DNA of 64,000 nt from Erigeron canadensis (Eukaryota > Streptophyta > Magnoliopsida > Asterales > Asteraceae), in assembly GCF_010389155.1 (NCBI RefSeq), contig NC_057767.1, forward strand, positions 22,517,723 to 22,581,722, read 5' to 3'. The translations under genes and the position numbers were made by a program. Positions 11,360 to 23,100 of this stretch are shown piece after piece (the first letter of the stretch is position 1; the number at the start of each line of letters is the position of its first letter). A model generated the notes under the pieces. That model searched no databases, had not been told where the DNA came from, and saw only the letters and a list, made by a program, of their open reading frames with translations.

Positions 11360-13754
11360 TGTAACATCGCAAACTTTTCAAGTTTGATTATTTGACTATT
11401 CCGTTAGTTAACGTTAGGTTCGTTAAGTTTATGTGCCCTAAATGGGATTATGTGATTAAATGCTTATGTGTTTAATATGAAATGATTAAATTATGTTAAA
11501 TGAACTTAATAAAAGTAAAATTAAGTAAGATAAGAGCTTGTTAAGTCAATAAGTCTCCCGGTAGGTGAATTAAGCTAAGAAAAGTTATGTTTAGAAGTTA
11601 AAGGGTCCTAAGTGTAAGATTTGGTGTTGATGTCCAAGGGTTAAGTGGCAATTATGCATCCCTAATCATCACAAGTCTGATCATACGTGTGTGTGAGAGC
11701 GCCCTAGCCAATCTCCCTCCCTCTCCAAGTAAAGTTCCCTCAAGTTTTAATTGTTTCATGAAATTTCGTGTAAGTTTTGATTAGATTATGATTCCCCTAC
11801 ATCAAGTGCAGGTAATATAAGTTATATTGCTCTTAAATCTTATCACATGAGTCTAAGAAGTAAGTTCAAGGCCCTGGGGTTTGGGTTTTATATTTTCGGG
11901 TGATCAAACGATTCTATTATGTTAGCAAATGATTAAAGGATCAATTGATTGATTAAAGTCATCAAAAGTGTAATTAAAAAGGTCAATTTTATGTATCCAA
12001 GTAAAGTTAAAGTCGTTTATGGTTCGAATGGGTTTTGTTCAAGAAGAAAAATAATAGTTTTTACTCGTAACTGCTGTAGGTGCGGCGCACCTCTTAAAGG
12101 GTGCAGCGCACTTAGTGAGTCCGATAGGGAGTGAGACCTAAGAGTGCGACACACCTAGGATTTGGCCATGGGGTGCGACGCACCATCCCTAATGTGTGGC
12201 ACCCACTATGTTCCCAAGAGGTGGTGCAACGAGGAGTGCGATATGGAGTGCAACACACCCTTAGCTTCCTCATACCATTCTTTCAATTGGTGTGGCGCAT
12301 CATGGATAGAGGTGTGGCACACCTAGCCTATTTAAGCTGAAAATTCTTGTTAGGTTTCCTATGCTTAGCTTTCCTATGTTTTGTTTATAGGTTCCCGGGA
12401 ATACTTAGCAAGCACTATAAGACATACGTAACTTATTATTAAGTTGTATAGAGGTAAGATATCATCTTTTGTCACCTTATGGTACAACAAAACACGTTTT
12501 TATAAGTTAAACTTCCCAAATGATTATGTATGCATGTTATTATGATTATGGGTGATTGTGGGAGGTTAATAAGGGATACGATGCTTACCGTTAACGATGT
12601 ATGACATGCTTATGCAGGTTGCAAAGGTATGAGGTAAGTGTATATGTTATGAAATGATGAAATGTTTATGTTATGTGATTATGAAAATATGAAATGATGA
12701 TGCTATATGTTTGTATGCATGGCTTGAACACTTAGTCGATCACTATACATATGATTAGGATTGCCATGTCACGTGCACGTTTAAGGTCCCTAAAGTAAAA
12801 GATGATGTATGTGATTAGTTTAGGTGAAAGTGTAGCGTAAGCTAACATAATTAAGAAGTCTCGACAATATGTAAAGTCTTGTGTTAAGCTTAACTCGTGC
12901 TAGTTCCAAAGAGCTAGTGTGTACGTGCTCACGTGGTTTGGGAATCAAGATACCTCCCGTGGCATAGTTATGTTTGAATATTCCGGGTGGAGTAACTAAC
13001 CACCAATGCGTAAAGGCATAAACAGTTTATTTAGTTGGATAGACATTGTCTTTCTTTAACGAAGCCGATGGACCACCTTATGGTTTACCCATCATGTCGG
13101 GTGTGAGGACTCCATATAGGGTCTATAACCGCCTGCACACAAACCCTCAACCCTATGTAGGTGGCATAAGTCACTTAGACTACGTCTAGACAAAGAAACA
13201 AAGTAAAGAAAGAATGATAAGAAAGAAAAGTTAGGCACATTAGGAATATGATGATCCTATTGTGTTATGCTTATCTTGTGATATGATATGTATGTGATAT
13301 TAACAATTATGACACGTTTTGTTAATATATTATGAAATGCAAATGTTTTCAAATTCATGTTATCCTACTTAGCTAATTTATTAGCTAACACTTGTTCTTT
13401 TGAATATGTTGTGCCTTCAGGATAAGCAAGCTTGAGCTAGGAAAGGATAAGCTCGGTGAGGGGTAGAAGTAATAAAGAAGATTAACATAGTTTGTTGAAT
13501 GCTTAGACATCACTTAGCCTTATGTTTTGGCTACTTTATTTATGGTTCTAGACTTTGTAATAATGTGGGCATTTATGTTGGTGCCAAGACTTGGATTTCA
13601 ATTATATTGTTCTAATGAGGCACTTGGTAACACCATCTATGAAAGGTACCATCCGTTACGGATGGGGCAGTTTTTATGTGATCCTTTCCGCTACGTTTTA
13701 AATGCCATTTGGCAAAGTTTTGAAAATCCAGGTTTTAAAATGACGGGTGTTACA
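11360..13754. mobile_element. Solo LTR, Ty3/gypsy-type, with perfect 5-bp TSD
   Basis: The 2,395-bp block begins TGTAACATCG and ends GGGTGTTACA, giving the short inverted TGTAACA/TGTTACA termini typical of plant Tekay/Del-type Ty3/gypsy LTRs. AAAAC lies immediately before it (11355-11359) and immediately after it (13755-13759), a perfect 5-bp target duplication. No gag or pol coding sequence lies inside and no second LTR copy abuts it. A solo LTR left by recombination between two LTRs is therefore the simplest reading. It interrupts an older reverse-transcriptase relic, so it inserted later. The clade name is inference; the boundaries are seen directly. Confidence 0.85.
12078..12330. repeat. 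Degenerate GTGCGGCGCACC-type palindromic repeats in the LTR
   Basis: About ten imperfect copies of a GC-rich motif related to GTGCGGCGCACC lie within 250 bp of AT-rich LTR sequence. Examples are GTGCGGCGCACC near 12079, GTGCGACGCACC near 12174 and GTGTGGCACACC near 12313. Each is close to self-complementary. The function is unknown. Confidence 0.7.
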
Positions 13755-13865
13755 AAAACCTTCATCCAAACCAACTGAACCACCAAGTAGCTTGACACCT
13801 TTTAGCGGGCATGATATATTTATAGGAAAAACCCCATCTGTTCTACTTATGGGATCCTCCATGGG

Positions 13866-15640
13866 TGTGACACCCGTCATTTGGGCCGGTCAACTTTACG
13901 ATACTAGTAAATGGAAATGAGTCAAACTTGGACTTAATGAAAATATGGTCATATGAATAGTCATGAGAAAGGTAATTTAAAAATATATATAGCCGTGTTA
14001 ACGAAATATTTGAACGAGTCTCGAGTTAAAAGTTTTAACTAAACGAATCATCGCTCAAGAGAAATCAGAAGCTCATGCGAGAGTGTAGTAGGGGAACAAA
14101 ACCCACCCTTCCCTCATTTCCTCCTTTCATTTCTTATATTCTCTCTCTCTCTGATCTCTAACTTTCTCTCTTTCTCTCCTTCATCTCTCAAAGCAAGAAC
14201 AACACCCATTTTCTTCATATTTTCTTCAAGAATTTCTGATTTAAGGGTTGTGATAGAATCAAAACTATTAATTTATCATTGCTTAATAGTAATCTCATTC
14301 AAAACTACAAGATCTTTAGGTTTAATCAAGTATTCATTCTCCTTGAAGCTCCAAAATTCGGATTTTTAATACAAGGTAATAATTGGTATGTAAATTTACT
14401 TCTTACATGCTTAGATTATGTTATTATAGTTGTGGGTTACAAGATTTCTTCAAGACTTAGTCAAATCTTGGGTATTTGTTGAATTCCATTAAAATCTAGG
14501 GGTTTTAAAAAGGGGGTTTTAATTTAAGAAGTGGGTTTGTAAATTGAGTCAAGTTTTACACTTGTTTATACTTATAGCAAGTTGTGATAAAGAATGGAGC
14601 TTTAATTTGGTGACTAGCTTGGGAAAATCCTTGAGTTTGGTCAAAAACTAGACTTTGAAAGAGATAACTTTTGAAGTGGGAAGTGGGTTTTTGAAAGAAC
14701 TTGATATTTATGCTTACAAGGTTTCAGCTAGCCGAAAGTTGTGCAGGCATGTTTTGAAAACGCCGTAACTCCTTCTTTAAAGATCTTCAAGAGTTAAACC
14801 TTACATTTCTTAAAAGGTCTTTAAGTCCCCTACATTTGTTAAGAATTAAGTTTTGTCTAAATTGGTCGTCTTATATGTCAAAAGTAGTCTACAAAATGGA
14901 AGGTAGTCAAGAAAAACTGAAAGTAGTCTACAAAGAAACTAGTAGCCTACAAAATTTGAAATAGTCTACAAAGGAGTCAGATAGTATACAAATGAGTCAA
15001 GTAGTCTGCGAATAAGTCAAGTAGTCTACAAAAGATGTCGTTTGAGCTTGTTGACCTCCCATAGTCCTTGCGTTGAGCCATACCTTCTTGTACATATTCT
15101 TTCAGGTACATTGGTGTCTTGTACAAGTCTCTATAGTTGTTCAAGGGTTGGAGGTCATTACTAGGGTTCCAAGTGTTGATGTTGGCTTGTATTGTGGTAT
15201 ATGTTGATAGGTTGTGGACATGTGATGATCATTGGACCTACATAGCTTGATATTAACTTGTTATTGCTCGACAAAGATGAGTTTCGAAGCCCCTACTATA
15301 TGTTGTATGCTTTGGGGGTAGAAAGATACTCGTATGTCGTAGATTTAGAATATGTTAATTTTACATGCATATGTTTTTGTGTTAGAATATGTCATAGGTA
15401 GACATGTAACGTAGATGTAACTGAAAGTATAAGATTGTTGTAGCTTATACTAGAATGATCGTCTGATGTCAAATATGATATATGATGTGTGTATATGATT
15501 AGAGATAGGTAGGTTTTCGGTATGCTTAATGGGTGTTGGTCGGGTAGAGGGAAAACCGATGGCATCACCTGTATACAAACCCTGCCAATACCTAAAGGGC
15601 ATATCGGAAACCTCTGTCCGTTTGGTGATTTAGTATAGCA
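13866..15640. mobile_element. Truncated second LTR (5' part)
   Basis: The block begins TGTGACACCCGTCA, a terminus close to the TGTAACACCC start of Tekay/Del LTRs. A pyrimidine-rich tract at about 14110-14190 and a long AT-rich body follow. The GGTCGGGTAGAGGGAAAACC region near 15540 and the GGCATATCGGAAACC region near 15600 look like LTR leader sequence. No matching end or target duplication was found, so the right border at about 15640 is approximate. It cuts off the upstream part of the neighbouring reverse-transcriptase relic. Confidence 0.5.
14878..15045. repeat. Degenerate minisatellite, AGTCAAGTAGTCTACAAA-like
   Basis: Roughly eight imperfect units of about 18-22 bp built on GTAGTCTACAAA and AGTCAA lie inside the truncated LTR. 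The core GTAGTCTAC is nearly palindromic. Confidence 0.7.
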
Positions 15641-16310
15641 ATTTAAAAATCAAGATAAAAAAGCAAATAAAAATCTAATAGTGATACCTAAAATATAAAG
15701 ATGACGAGAGGAATGGAAATGCAGACAAATCATATATACAGCATAGGGGAATACATCTAATTAAGAAATCTTATTATTAATCTCTAATAATTAGATTGTG
15801 ATTGATTGCAAAATACTAGCTTAGAAGGTTAAAGCAAAGCGTATGGTTAACAATTTAATAAATATTTATTATAATTAAATGGTCTAGTTTGGTTTGAACG
15901 AATTGTAGAATGTCCAACACCAAACCGTTAAAATGGCTTATAAAAAAAATAAACCAACTGTTTAAAATTTTGATTTCAAATTGATCAATCCATCCGATAT
16001 CTTGATTTTGAATGGTTTAATTGGTTTATACTAAACCATGCACATCCTAGTTGGTGGTGGGGTTGCTAGGTGAAGGCTTTTTACGGTGCTTGGTTAAGGT
16101 AATTAAATTACAGATCGGGTCATAAAGATTTTCACATGGCTCCGAATCTCTGATGTTTAGTTACAAAAACCATTAGTTAAACATACGAAAAAACCACATG
16201 GAAGATTTAATGACAAATTAAATCTAGGGTTTAACAACCTTCCCCTTTCTACAAAAACTCATCACTCAATCATAATCCCAATCACATCATCATCAACCTC
16301 TCAAACTTTT
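15641..16310. other. Upstream region of the tRNA methyltransferase gene
   Basis: This AT-rich stretch probably contains the promoter. The last 80 bases (16230-16310) are C- and A-rich (ACTCATCACTCAATCATAAT), as expected for a plant 5' leader. No confident TATA box or transcription start could be assigned. Confidence 0.4.
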
Positions 16311-19300
16311 ATGCTAAAAAGATTCACAATATCAAAACCCCATAAATTCCCCTTTCACAATCACACTCAAATGAAAGAAATAAAAACAAAAAGGTCTCCA
16401 TTAAACCCACAAACCAAATCTTCATCAAGTGTTCAATCAACCCCAGAAATCGAAAAAAAATATGTCCATCTTGTCTATGATGCAATTGCACCTCATTTTA
16501 GTGCTACCCGTTTTGCAAAATGGCCAAAAGTTTCCACGTTTTTGAACAATTTACCATCTGGGTCAGTAATTCTTGATGCAGGATGTGGTAATGGTAAGTA
16601 TCTAGGGTTAAATTCTGACTGTTTCTTTATTGGGTGTGATATTAGTGAACCTTTGATTAAGATATGTAGTGATAGAGGTCATGAGGTTTTAGTGGCAGAT
16701 GCTGTGAATCTTCCGTATCGAGATGGGTACGGTGATGCCGCGATTTCGATTGCGGTTTTGCATCATTTGAGTACTGAAAATAGGAGGAAGAAAGCTATTC
16801 ATGAGTTGGTTAGAGTTGTGAAAAAAGGTGGGCTTGTTTTGATTACTGTTTGGGCTGTTGAACAAGAGGATGGGAATTTGGTTAAGAAGTGGACCCCGGT
16901 TGCCGGTAAGTATTTGGAGGAGTGGATTGGTCCGGGGAGTCCGAGGGGTAGCCCACGGTCTAGGAGTGGTTCGTCGGTTGCTTTGGAAAGTATTCCGGAA
17001 AGTGAGGTTAGTGGGAATAGTGAAGAAGTTAAAGATTTTGGTAATGTGAATGAAAAGAATGAGGATTTTGGAGAGGATAAGCAACAAGAGTATTTTGTGC
17101 CGTGGCATTTGCCTTATCATCGAGCTGAAGTGAGTGGTGCTTCGGCTGCTGCAGTTGAGAATGGTTTTGCGCGGAAAGATAATCAGAAGGGTGCGATCGT
17201 TTATGATAGATATTATCATGTGTTTGGTGAGGGTGAACTTGAAAGGTAATGTTTTTAATTTGACTATTGTTTTGAAGATATTCTGTTATTTAAGGCCTCA
17301 TTATTTAGTTGCTATTCATTGAATCGACGTATTGGTGTTTTTGTGGTGATGATTAGTTTGCAACTAGGTTCAGAATCACATTGAGTATGATAGGTTTATT
17401 AGCGCATAGCTTTCTTGACAGGATGTTTGGAATTTGGGTTTGTGTTTAAGTTGATTATTGCTACTTAAAGTTGAGACGATTAGTTTCCGTATAAAGTTAA
17501 TAATCGAGAATCAAGATAAAAGCTAACATTTTTCAAGGGTTCGTACCTTTGAATGATTATCGTTTAATACTAATTGTTAATGTCACTAAAATCTTTCTAA
17601 AAACGCACATTTAAGCACCCTGGAAGATTTGAAACTGCTGTTATTGGTTGTTGCAGCTATATAAAGAGTAACAAGTGAATGCTACTTGATGCTTCCCACT
17701 AAAATTGCTACTGAACCGTTGTTTGAGAACTGACAATATCTCAAAGTTAGTAGGGAATCTTTTGTACCCGGTGGCTGTAATAACTCATAACAGGGAAGGG
17801 ACTACTAAATCCCTCGCTGCACGGGTTATCTTACATGCCGGAATTGATAAAGTGAATCATATGACAATTGAGTGCAAAATGCAAAGCATAGGAAATGCAA
17901 TAAAGTATCCAAAATATGATGATAGTTCCAGCGTTTTAGGAAGGGATTTACTCATCGGTTGAAGAATCTGATAAAACACAATATTTAATTACATGTTAGG
18001 AAGGGAAGTACTCTTTGTTTGTTTTGTTTCCTTATGTCCCTTTTGTTATAAACTAATTTATTCCTGGATAGGGTTGTACATGAACCAAGCTATATGTGAA
18101 CTAAGTATTCGATATTGACTCATTAAAACTCGATCCAATCTGACCTTAAAGAAGCTCAAGCCGAGTTCGAGTTCAACTTGCAGCTTGTTTGATGAACAGA
18201 TTCGTGCTTAAGCTTCGGACACGCAACTTGATTAGGCTTCCAAGCTTAAACGAGCTTCTTATTTAATGCATACACGTAATAATTATAATATAAGTAATAT
18301 ACTAATATTATTATATATTGTTATTTTTATAGTTAATATAACTCAAAGTTTAGTCTTTATTATAACTGTAAATATTTATGCAAATAATAGAAATACATAA
18401 AAAAAAATATAACTACGAAATAAATTTAATTAATGAGTTGAGATCCAGTGCCTGGAACTACTCATGAGCCGTGTTCAAGCTTTACTCGTAAAGTTCTAAA
18501 TGAGTCGAGTTCGAGCATTACTCATGAAGCTCAAAATGAGCCGTCGCTTGAGCTTGGTTCGGCTCGGATCATTTACAGTCATACTTCTGTACCACAACAA
18601 ATCCGACATGGTGTTCAAAGGCCAATGTAACATGACAAGATATGAATGAATGTAAAAGCTTGTGCAAGAAACGTCAATGCTGCTAATAGAATCCTTGGAT
18701 GGGTGATGTCGTAATAGTTAACAATTTTTCTTCTATATTTTTGAGTGCTAATATTTAATAATCTAAATGTGAGATCCAGGTATGTAGTTACTGTAACCAA
18801 ATTTGATTATTTTGGGTTCTATGTTGGTTATCTACCATTCCTAACTGCACTAAATATTTTATTTTGATTCTTGAATGCTGTTGTAATCACTCTGAAACTA
18901 CACATTGAAAAATAAGTTTAGGTGTTGTGTGATTGTGATGAAATTAATCTTCTCATTACATAAAAAAGGATTGCATTTTTTGTTTTGCATAAATTAGGAT
19001 TAGTTGCCTATTTGCCAATTGATATCTACAATCATTACTCACAAATTATTTATTACATGTACAATTTTGGTCAACAAAGCTCCCTGTCATTTCTCAAGGT
19101 TACCATCTTTGTCGAGCCATCTTTTGATAGTCCTCAACCTCAGAAGTTGAAGTTTATTTAGTACTTGATATTAAATTAGCGCTTCTTTAGGATAAGCATA
19201 AAATGTAGGAAGTTGTCATGATGTGTGTGTATATATATATTGTGTTGTGTATATATATATTGTATATATATGTAACTTAATTTGGTGACAACCCAACTTT

Positions 19301-19404
19301 TATGGCTTTTTCCCAGGTTGGTTTCTGGCATGAAGAACGCAGTTATTGTGGATCAATTCTTCGACAAGTCTAACTGGTGTGTAATTCTTGAGAAAACCTC
19401 GTGA
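16311..19404 (+). CDS. TRM9: TRM9-like tRNA wobble-uridine methyltransferase (two exons)
   Basis: The product is a class I SAM-dependent methyltransferase of the TRM9/ALKBH8 family. In yeast and plants this family, working with TRM112, methylates carboxymethyluridine at tRNA position 34 to mcm5U. Exon 1 is 16311-17245 and exon 2 is 19317-19404, giving 1,023 nt and 340 aa. The splice sites are AG|GTAATG and TTTTTCCCAG|G, with phase kept. SAM motif I (ILDAGCGNG) is at residues 87-95, followed by GCDIS, ADAVNLPY, VLHHLST and VVKKGGLVLITVWA. A low-complexity acidic insert follows before the PWHLPYHRAE segment. Exon 2 supplies the conserved C-terminal 30 residues, including VDQFFDKSNWCVILEK. If the intron is retained, translation stops at once after LER, giving a 312-aa form. 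A second in-frame ATG at 16371 (residue 21) matches the usual family start better, so the first 20 residues may be leader. The symbol is by family similarity. Confidence 0.93.
18069..18590. mobile_element. Possible non-autonomous TIR element in the TRM9 intron
   Basis: The left end (AGGGTTGTACATGAACCAAGC) and the reverse complement of the right end (GACTGTAAATGATCCGAGCC) are similar over about 20 bases. The inside is rich in GAGCTCGAG-like words, as in a common plant MITE type. No clear target duplication was seen and the borders are approximate. The 2,071-bp intron otherwise shows no recognisable feature. Confidence 0.4.
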
Positions 19405-20028
19405 TAAACCTGGCATTTGATTGAACAATGATGCATTGCGTGTTCAACTTCACAACAGAAGGTGCTAATGATTAGCAAAACATTACAAGGTGATCGAAAG
19501 ATAAAGGAAAGACCCTTTTATTGCAAATTCAGGGACACTTCTTTCTATCACCTTTGATTTACAGATTTGTATGTGTATCATTTCAAGTCCCTGTTTTCGG
19601 GTATAGAATTTTGTAACTCTGCTGTTTGAAAGTTCTGTCTTTGTAATCTGATATCTCCAAGTTGAGCTGTTATATTACTTTATTGATGTTTATTCAGATA
19701 CCGGTACATGGGCTAACTAGAAGAAATGAGCTGTAGGCATGTATCACCATTTTTATCTGTACACCAATAAAGTGGCGTAGATTTTTACTGTATCAACTAT
19801 ATAATCAATCAATTTACAAACTACGTTGCGCTAGTAAATAGTGAATTAACGGATGCTGATTGAACAATCTGTGGTATGTGTAAATTTTTTCTCTTTGAGT
19901 TATATTTGTGGTTGTTTTGTATTTTTAGGATAACATCCATATGTATTACTCGTAGTATTTACCATAAGTGTACCCGCACAATTGTGATGATGGGTTCTTG
20001 GAATGTATTTTGATATAAATCAAATTCA
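19405..20028. other. 3' flank of the TRM9-like gene
   Basis: This holds the 3' UTR and flanking DNA. A CCAATAAAG sequence near 19764 could serve as a polyadenylation signal. A LINE inserted in the opposite orientation begins about 640 bp after the stop codon. Confidence 0.5.
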
Positions 20029-20168
20029 AAATAAAATTAGTTTTTTGTTTTTTGAACATTTAAGCAGATTTTATTGAGATAAAAACTAGCGAGTTCCTAG
20101 GAAATACAAGAGAGTATAGATGCATAATACAGAGATAAAGAGGAAAACAACATATAAAGAAAAGGAGG

Positions 20169-23100
20169 CTAAAGATTAAAGGTGCTCCATTTTTCCCATT
20201 CAACATTGAGTTTTTCGGTTCTGTTGGATAGCCACAAAAAGCTAGTTGACTTGATTTCTTTAGCTGCAACTTGAGTTGAGGGTTGTTTGTTTGAGAAGAT
20301 GCAGTCATTACGACACTTCCATATTACCCAAACATATGCAAGTATTACAAGACTGATGAGGTTTTTCTTTGTTGGATCAAACATATGGTGGTTGTGGAAA
20401 TTAAACAGATCTTTGAAATTGTTGGGATTAAAAGGAGGGAGATTGCACCAGGTGACTACATAATGCCATAGCGAAGCTTCAAAGGGACAATGTAGGAAGA
20501 GGTGCTCAGGATTCTCATTGGCTTGATTACACAAACAACAAATGGTGGAGGCAGTCGTGATGTTCCTTTTCTTAAGTTGATCAATTGTTGGGATTTTGTT
20601 CCTCTCTAAACGCCAGCCAAGGATGTTTGCTTTCAATGGAGCAAGCCTATTCCATGGAAAAGGCCACTGGTTTGGGCCATGCAAGGTAGACAACAAGAGA
20701 GACTTCATTGATTTAACAGTGAAAGCACCCGAGGTATCTTTTGTCCATGTCCAATTGTCGTTCTCATTGTTGAGGTTGACTCGTGCTATTTGGGAAATCA
20801 TGTCATGAAATTGGCGAAGTTCTTGTTGGTTTGAGGGAGGTCTGATCCAGTCCCACTCCCATTGAGAGAAATGTCCACCGCCAGTGCATCGATCCTTTAT
20901 ATGACAGTGTTTTGATTTCTCGAGTCTGAATAGATCTGGGTAGATTTCACAGAAAGGCTTTGAGCCATTCCAGATATCGATCCAAAAGCGAATAGATTCT
21001 CCATTTCCAACTCGACCTGCAAAACAGTTCTCCAAGGCAATATTGAAGTGGTGGAGCTGGTTATTGAGATTAGAAATCGTTTTCCAAGCCCCGACCACGC
21101 TGGAACAAAATGGAAAAGGCCTACTGTTCCGGCCCGTAAAGTGGATGGATTTTATGACCAGACCCCAGAGAGAATGAGGCTCTTTATGAAGTCTCCACCA
21201 CCACTTCGACAAAAGAGCAAGGTTTTTAGATTGTAAACAACCCAGCCCAAGCCCGCTCGAAGATACAGGAGCAATGATATTATCCCAAGCAACCCACGGA
21301 ATTTTTTTGTTTCCATTTAAGCTACCACTCCAAAAAAACAATCTACGAATTGATTCAAGTTTAGATAAAACACATACCGGGGCTTTATACAACGAGAAAA
21401 AATAAGATGGGAGACTATCAAGCACAGACCGAATTAGGGTAACCCTACCACCAATGGAAAGGGATGAGGCTTTCCACTGTGATAAACGAGATTCAAAAGT
21501 GTGTATAACCGGTAGCCAAATTCGAATATGGTTCATGTTTGCACCAACAGGTAAACCGAGGTAATCAATAGGAAAGTTATCAATCTTGCAGTTAAGAATG
21601 TTGGCTGATCTTGTTATGCTTTCGGTGGTGAGGTTGATACCATAAAAACTTGACTTTTGCAGATTGATTTTGAGGCCTGAGATCAAGTGAAAGATTCTCA
21701 ACATTCTGTCAATGTTGCGCAGGTAGTTAGCGGACCAAGCACCCAGAATAAGTGCATCATCTGCATATAGCAGATGTGTTAAGGTTGGACCTGAGTTTGG
21801 TAACTTGATACCCATAATTAGGCCCGCATCAGAGGCCCTTTGAAAGATGTTCGAAAAAGCTTCCACAGTGATAATAAACAGGAAAGGAGATAGAGGGTCT
21901 CTTTGGGGCACACCTCTTTCACAATTAAATTCCTCCGTGGGACATCCATTCACCAAAACGGCTGATCTAGTTGACTTCAACAAACCCAAGATCCACACTA
22001 ACCATCGTTGGGGGAAACCCATTTGCCTCATAATCGAGATCAGGAAGTTCCAACTTAATGAGTCAAAAGCTTTCTCAAAAACTATTTTGAGACAAAAGGT
22101 TTCACGTTTGTTTTTCTTGAGCCAAGATATGATCTCGTTCAACATTAATGGACCATCGAGAATGTTACGATCAACAAGGTAAGCAGATTGGGTCTGGGAT
22201 ATTACCTGTGAGAGCTTTCCTTTGAGTCGGTTGGCGAGAGTCTTAGAGATGTTTTTTTTAATACATCCAATCAAAGTGATCAGACGGAAGTCACCAAGAC
22301 CCCTGACCGAATATTTTTTCGGGATAAGAGCTATATGCGAAGAGCTACATCCTCGGCTGATGGACCCTGTGTGGTAAAAGTCAATTAGAATGTTCAGGAA
22401 GTCTAGTTTGAGCACGTCCCAGAATCTTTTAATGAAACCGAAGTTGAAGCCGTCTGGGCCGGGGGCTTTTTCATTCTCACAATCCCAAACAGCTTGAGGT
22501 ATCTCAGAGAGAGTGAAAGGGGTTATAAGACTGTCAGCCGATTCTTGGGCAAGGGTTTTGAGCCCATTGCAGATGATTTGGGGCCTTTGATGAATTGGTT
22601 CTTTGAACTTTGTTTCAAAAAAGAAGTGAGCAACCTCTCTTATAGATGGGGGATCAACATGCCAATTACCATTAATTTCCAGACCATTTATGCGATTTCT
22701 GGCAACACGGCTGTTTATATAGCCATGAAAGAAAGCAGAGTTTTCGTCCCCATCTTTTATCCATTTCGCTCGAGATCTTTGTTGTAGATCCATTGTCTTT
22801 GCTTTTTTGAGTTCTTGAATTTTGCTTTTTGTATCAGTCCATTGGGCATGTTCATCCTCCGTGAAATCACGATGGTCAATGATACCATCAAGGTTTTGGA
22901 GTTGATCAGTGAGAGAAAGGGGTGTTGGTTTTCAAGTTCTGAGATTTCATGATGCCACGATTTAAGTGCTTGTTTTAGGTTTTTAAGTTTGGAGCTGAGG
23001 ATTTGGTCAGGTCTACCAAACCATTGTCCATTGGATAGCTTATCAAGGACGATTTGGTCAAAACCTGGTTTGTTAAACCAGGATGAGAAGAGACGAAAAG

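Larger units (their letters stand above)
10043..13865 (-). mobile_element. Decayed non-LTR reverse transcriptase relic, split by an LTR
   Basis: Read on the minus strand, three blocks belong to one protein. 13755-13865 encodes a segment with GVKLLGGSVGLDEG. 10828-11359 encodes HDPQCELFLLRNCVG and GDWQCRLVTLLIKLDGLGI. 10098-10700 encodes an FRCVLKYRL-like segment, then DIFVDMCSKVG and a tail ending near QNGVG. These match the C-terminal part of a plant LINE-type protein often annotated as 'reverse transcriptase domain' in Asteraceae and legumes. The 13755 block and the 11359 block become adjacent once the solo LTR at 11360-13754 and one AAAAC target copy are removed. Frameshifts and stops occur near 10550-10830 and 11340-11360. 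The upstream catalytic part is absent, cut off by the LTR starting at 13866. The family name is from recall of conserved phrases. Confidence 0.75.

Noticed and set aside
11949..12340. Two short plus-strand ORFs within the solo LTR
   Set aside because: They overlap the GC palindrome repeats and LTR sequence, with no protein motif.
16689..17219. 176-codon minus-strand ORF opposite the methyltransferase
   Set aside because: It is a shadow of exon 1 with Ile/Thr/Pro-rich low-complexity translation. The plus frame has conserved SAM motifs.
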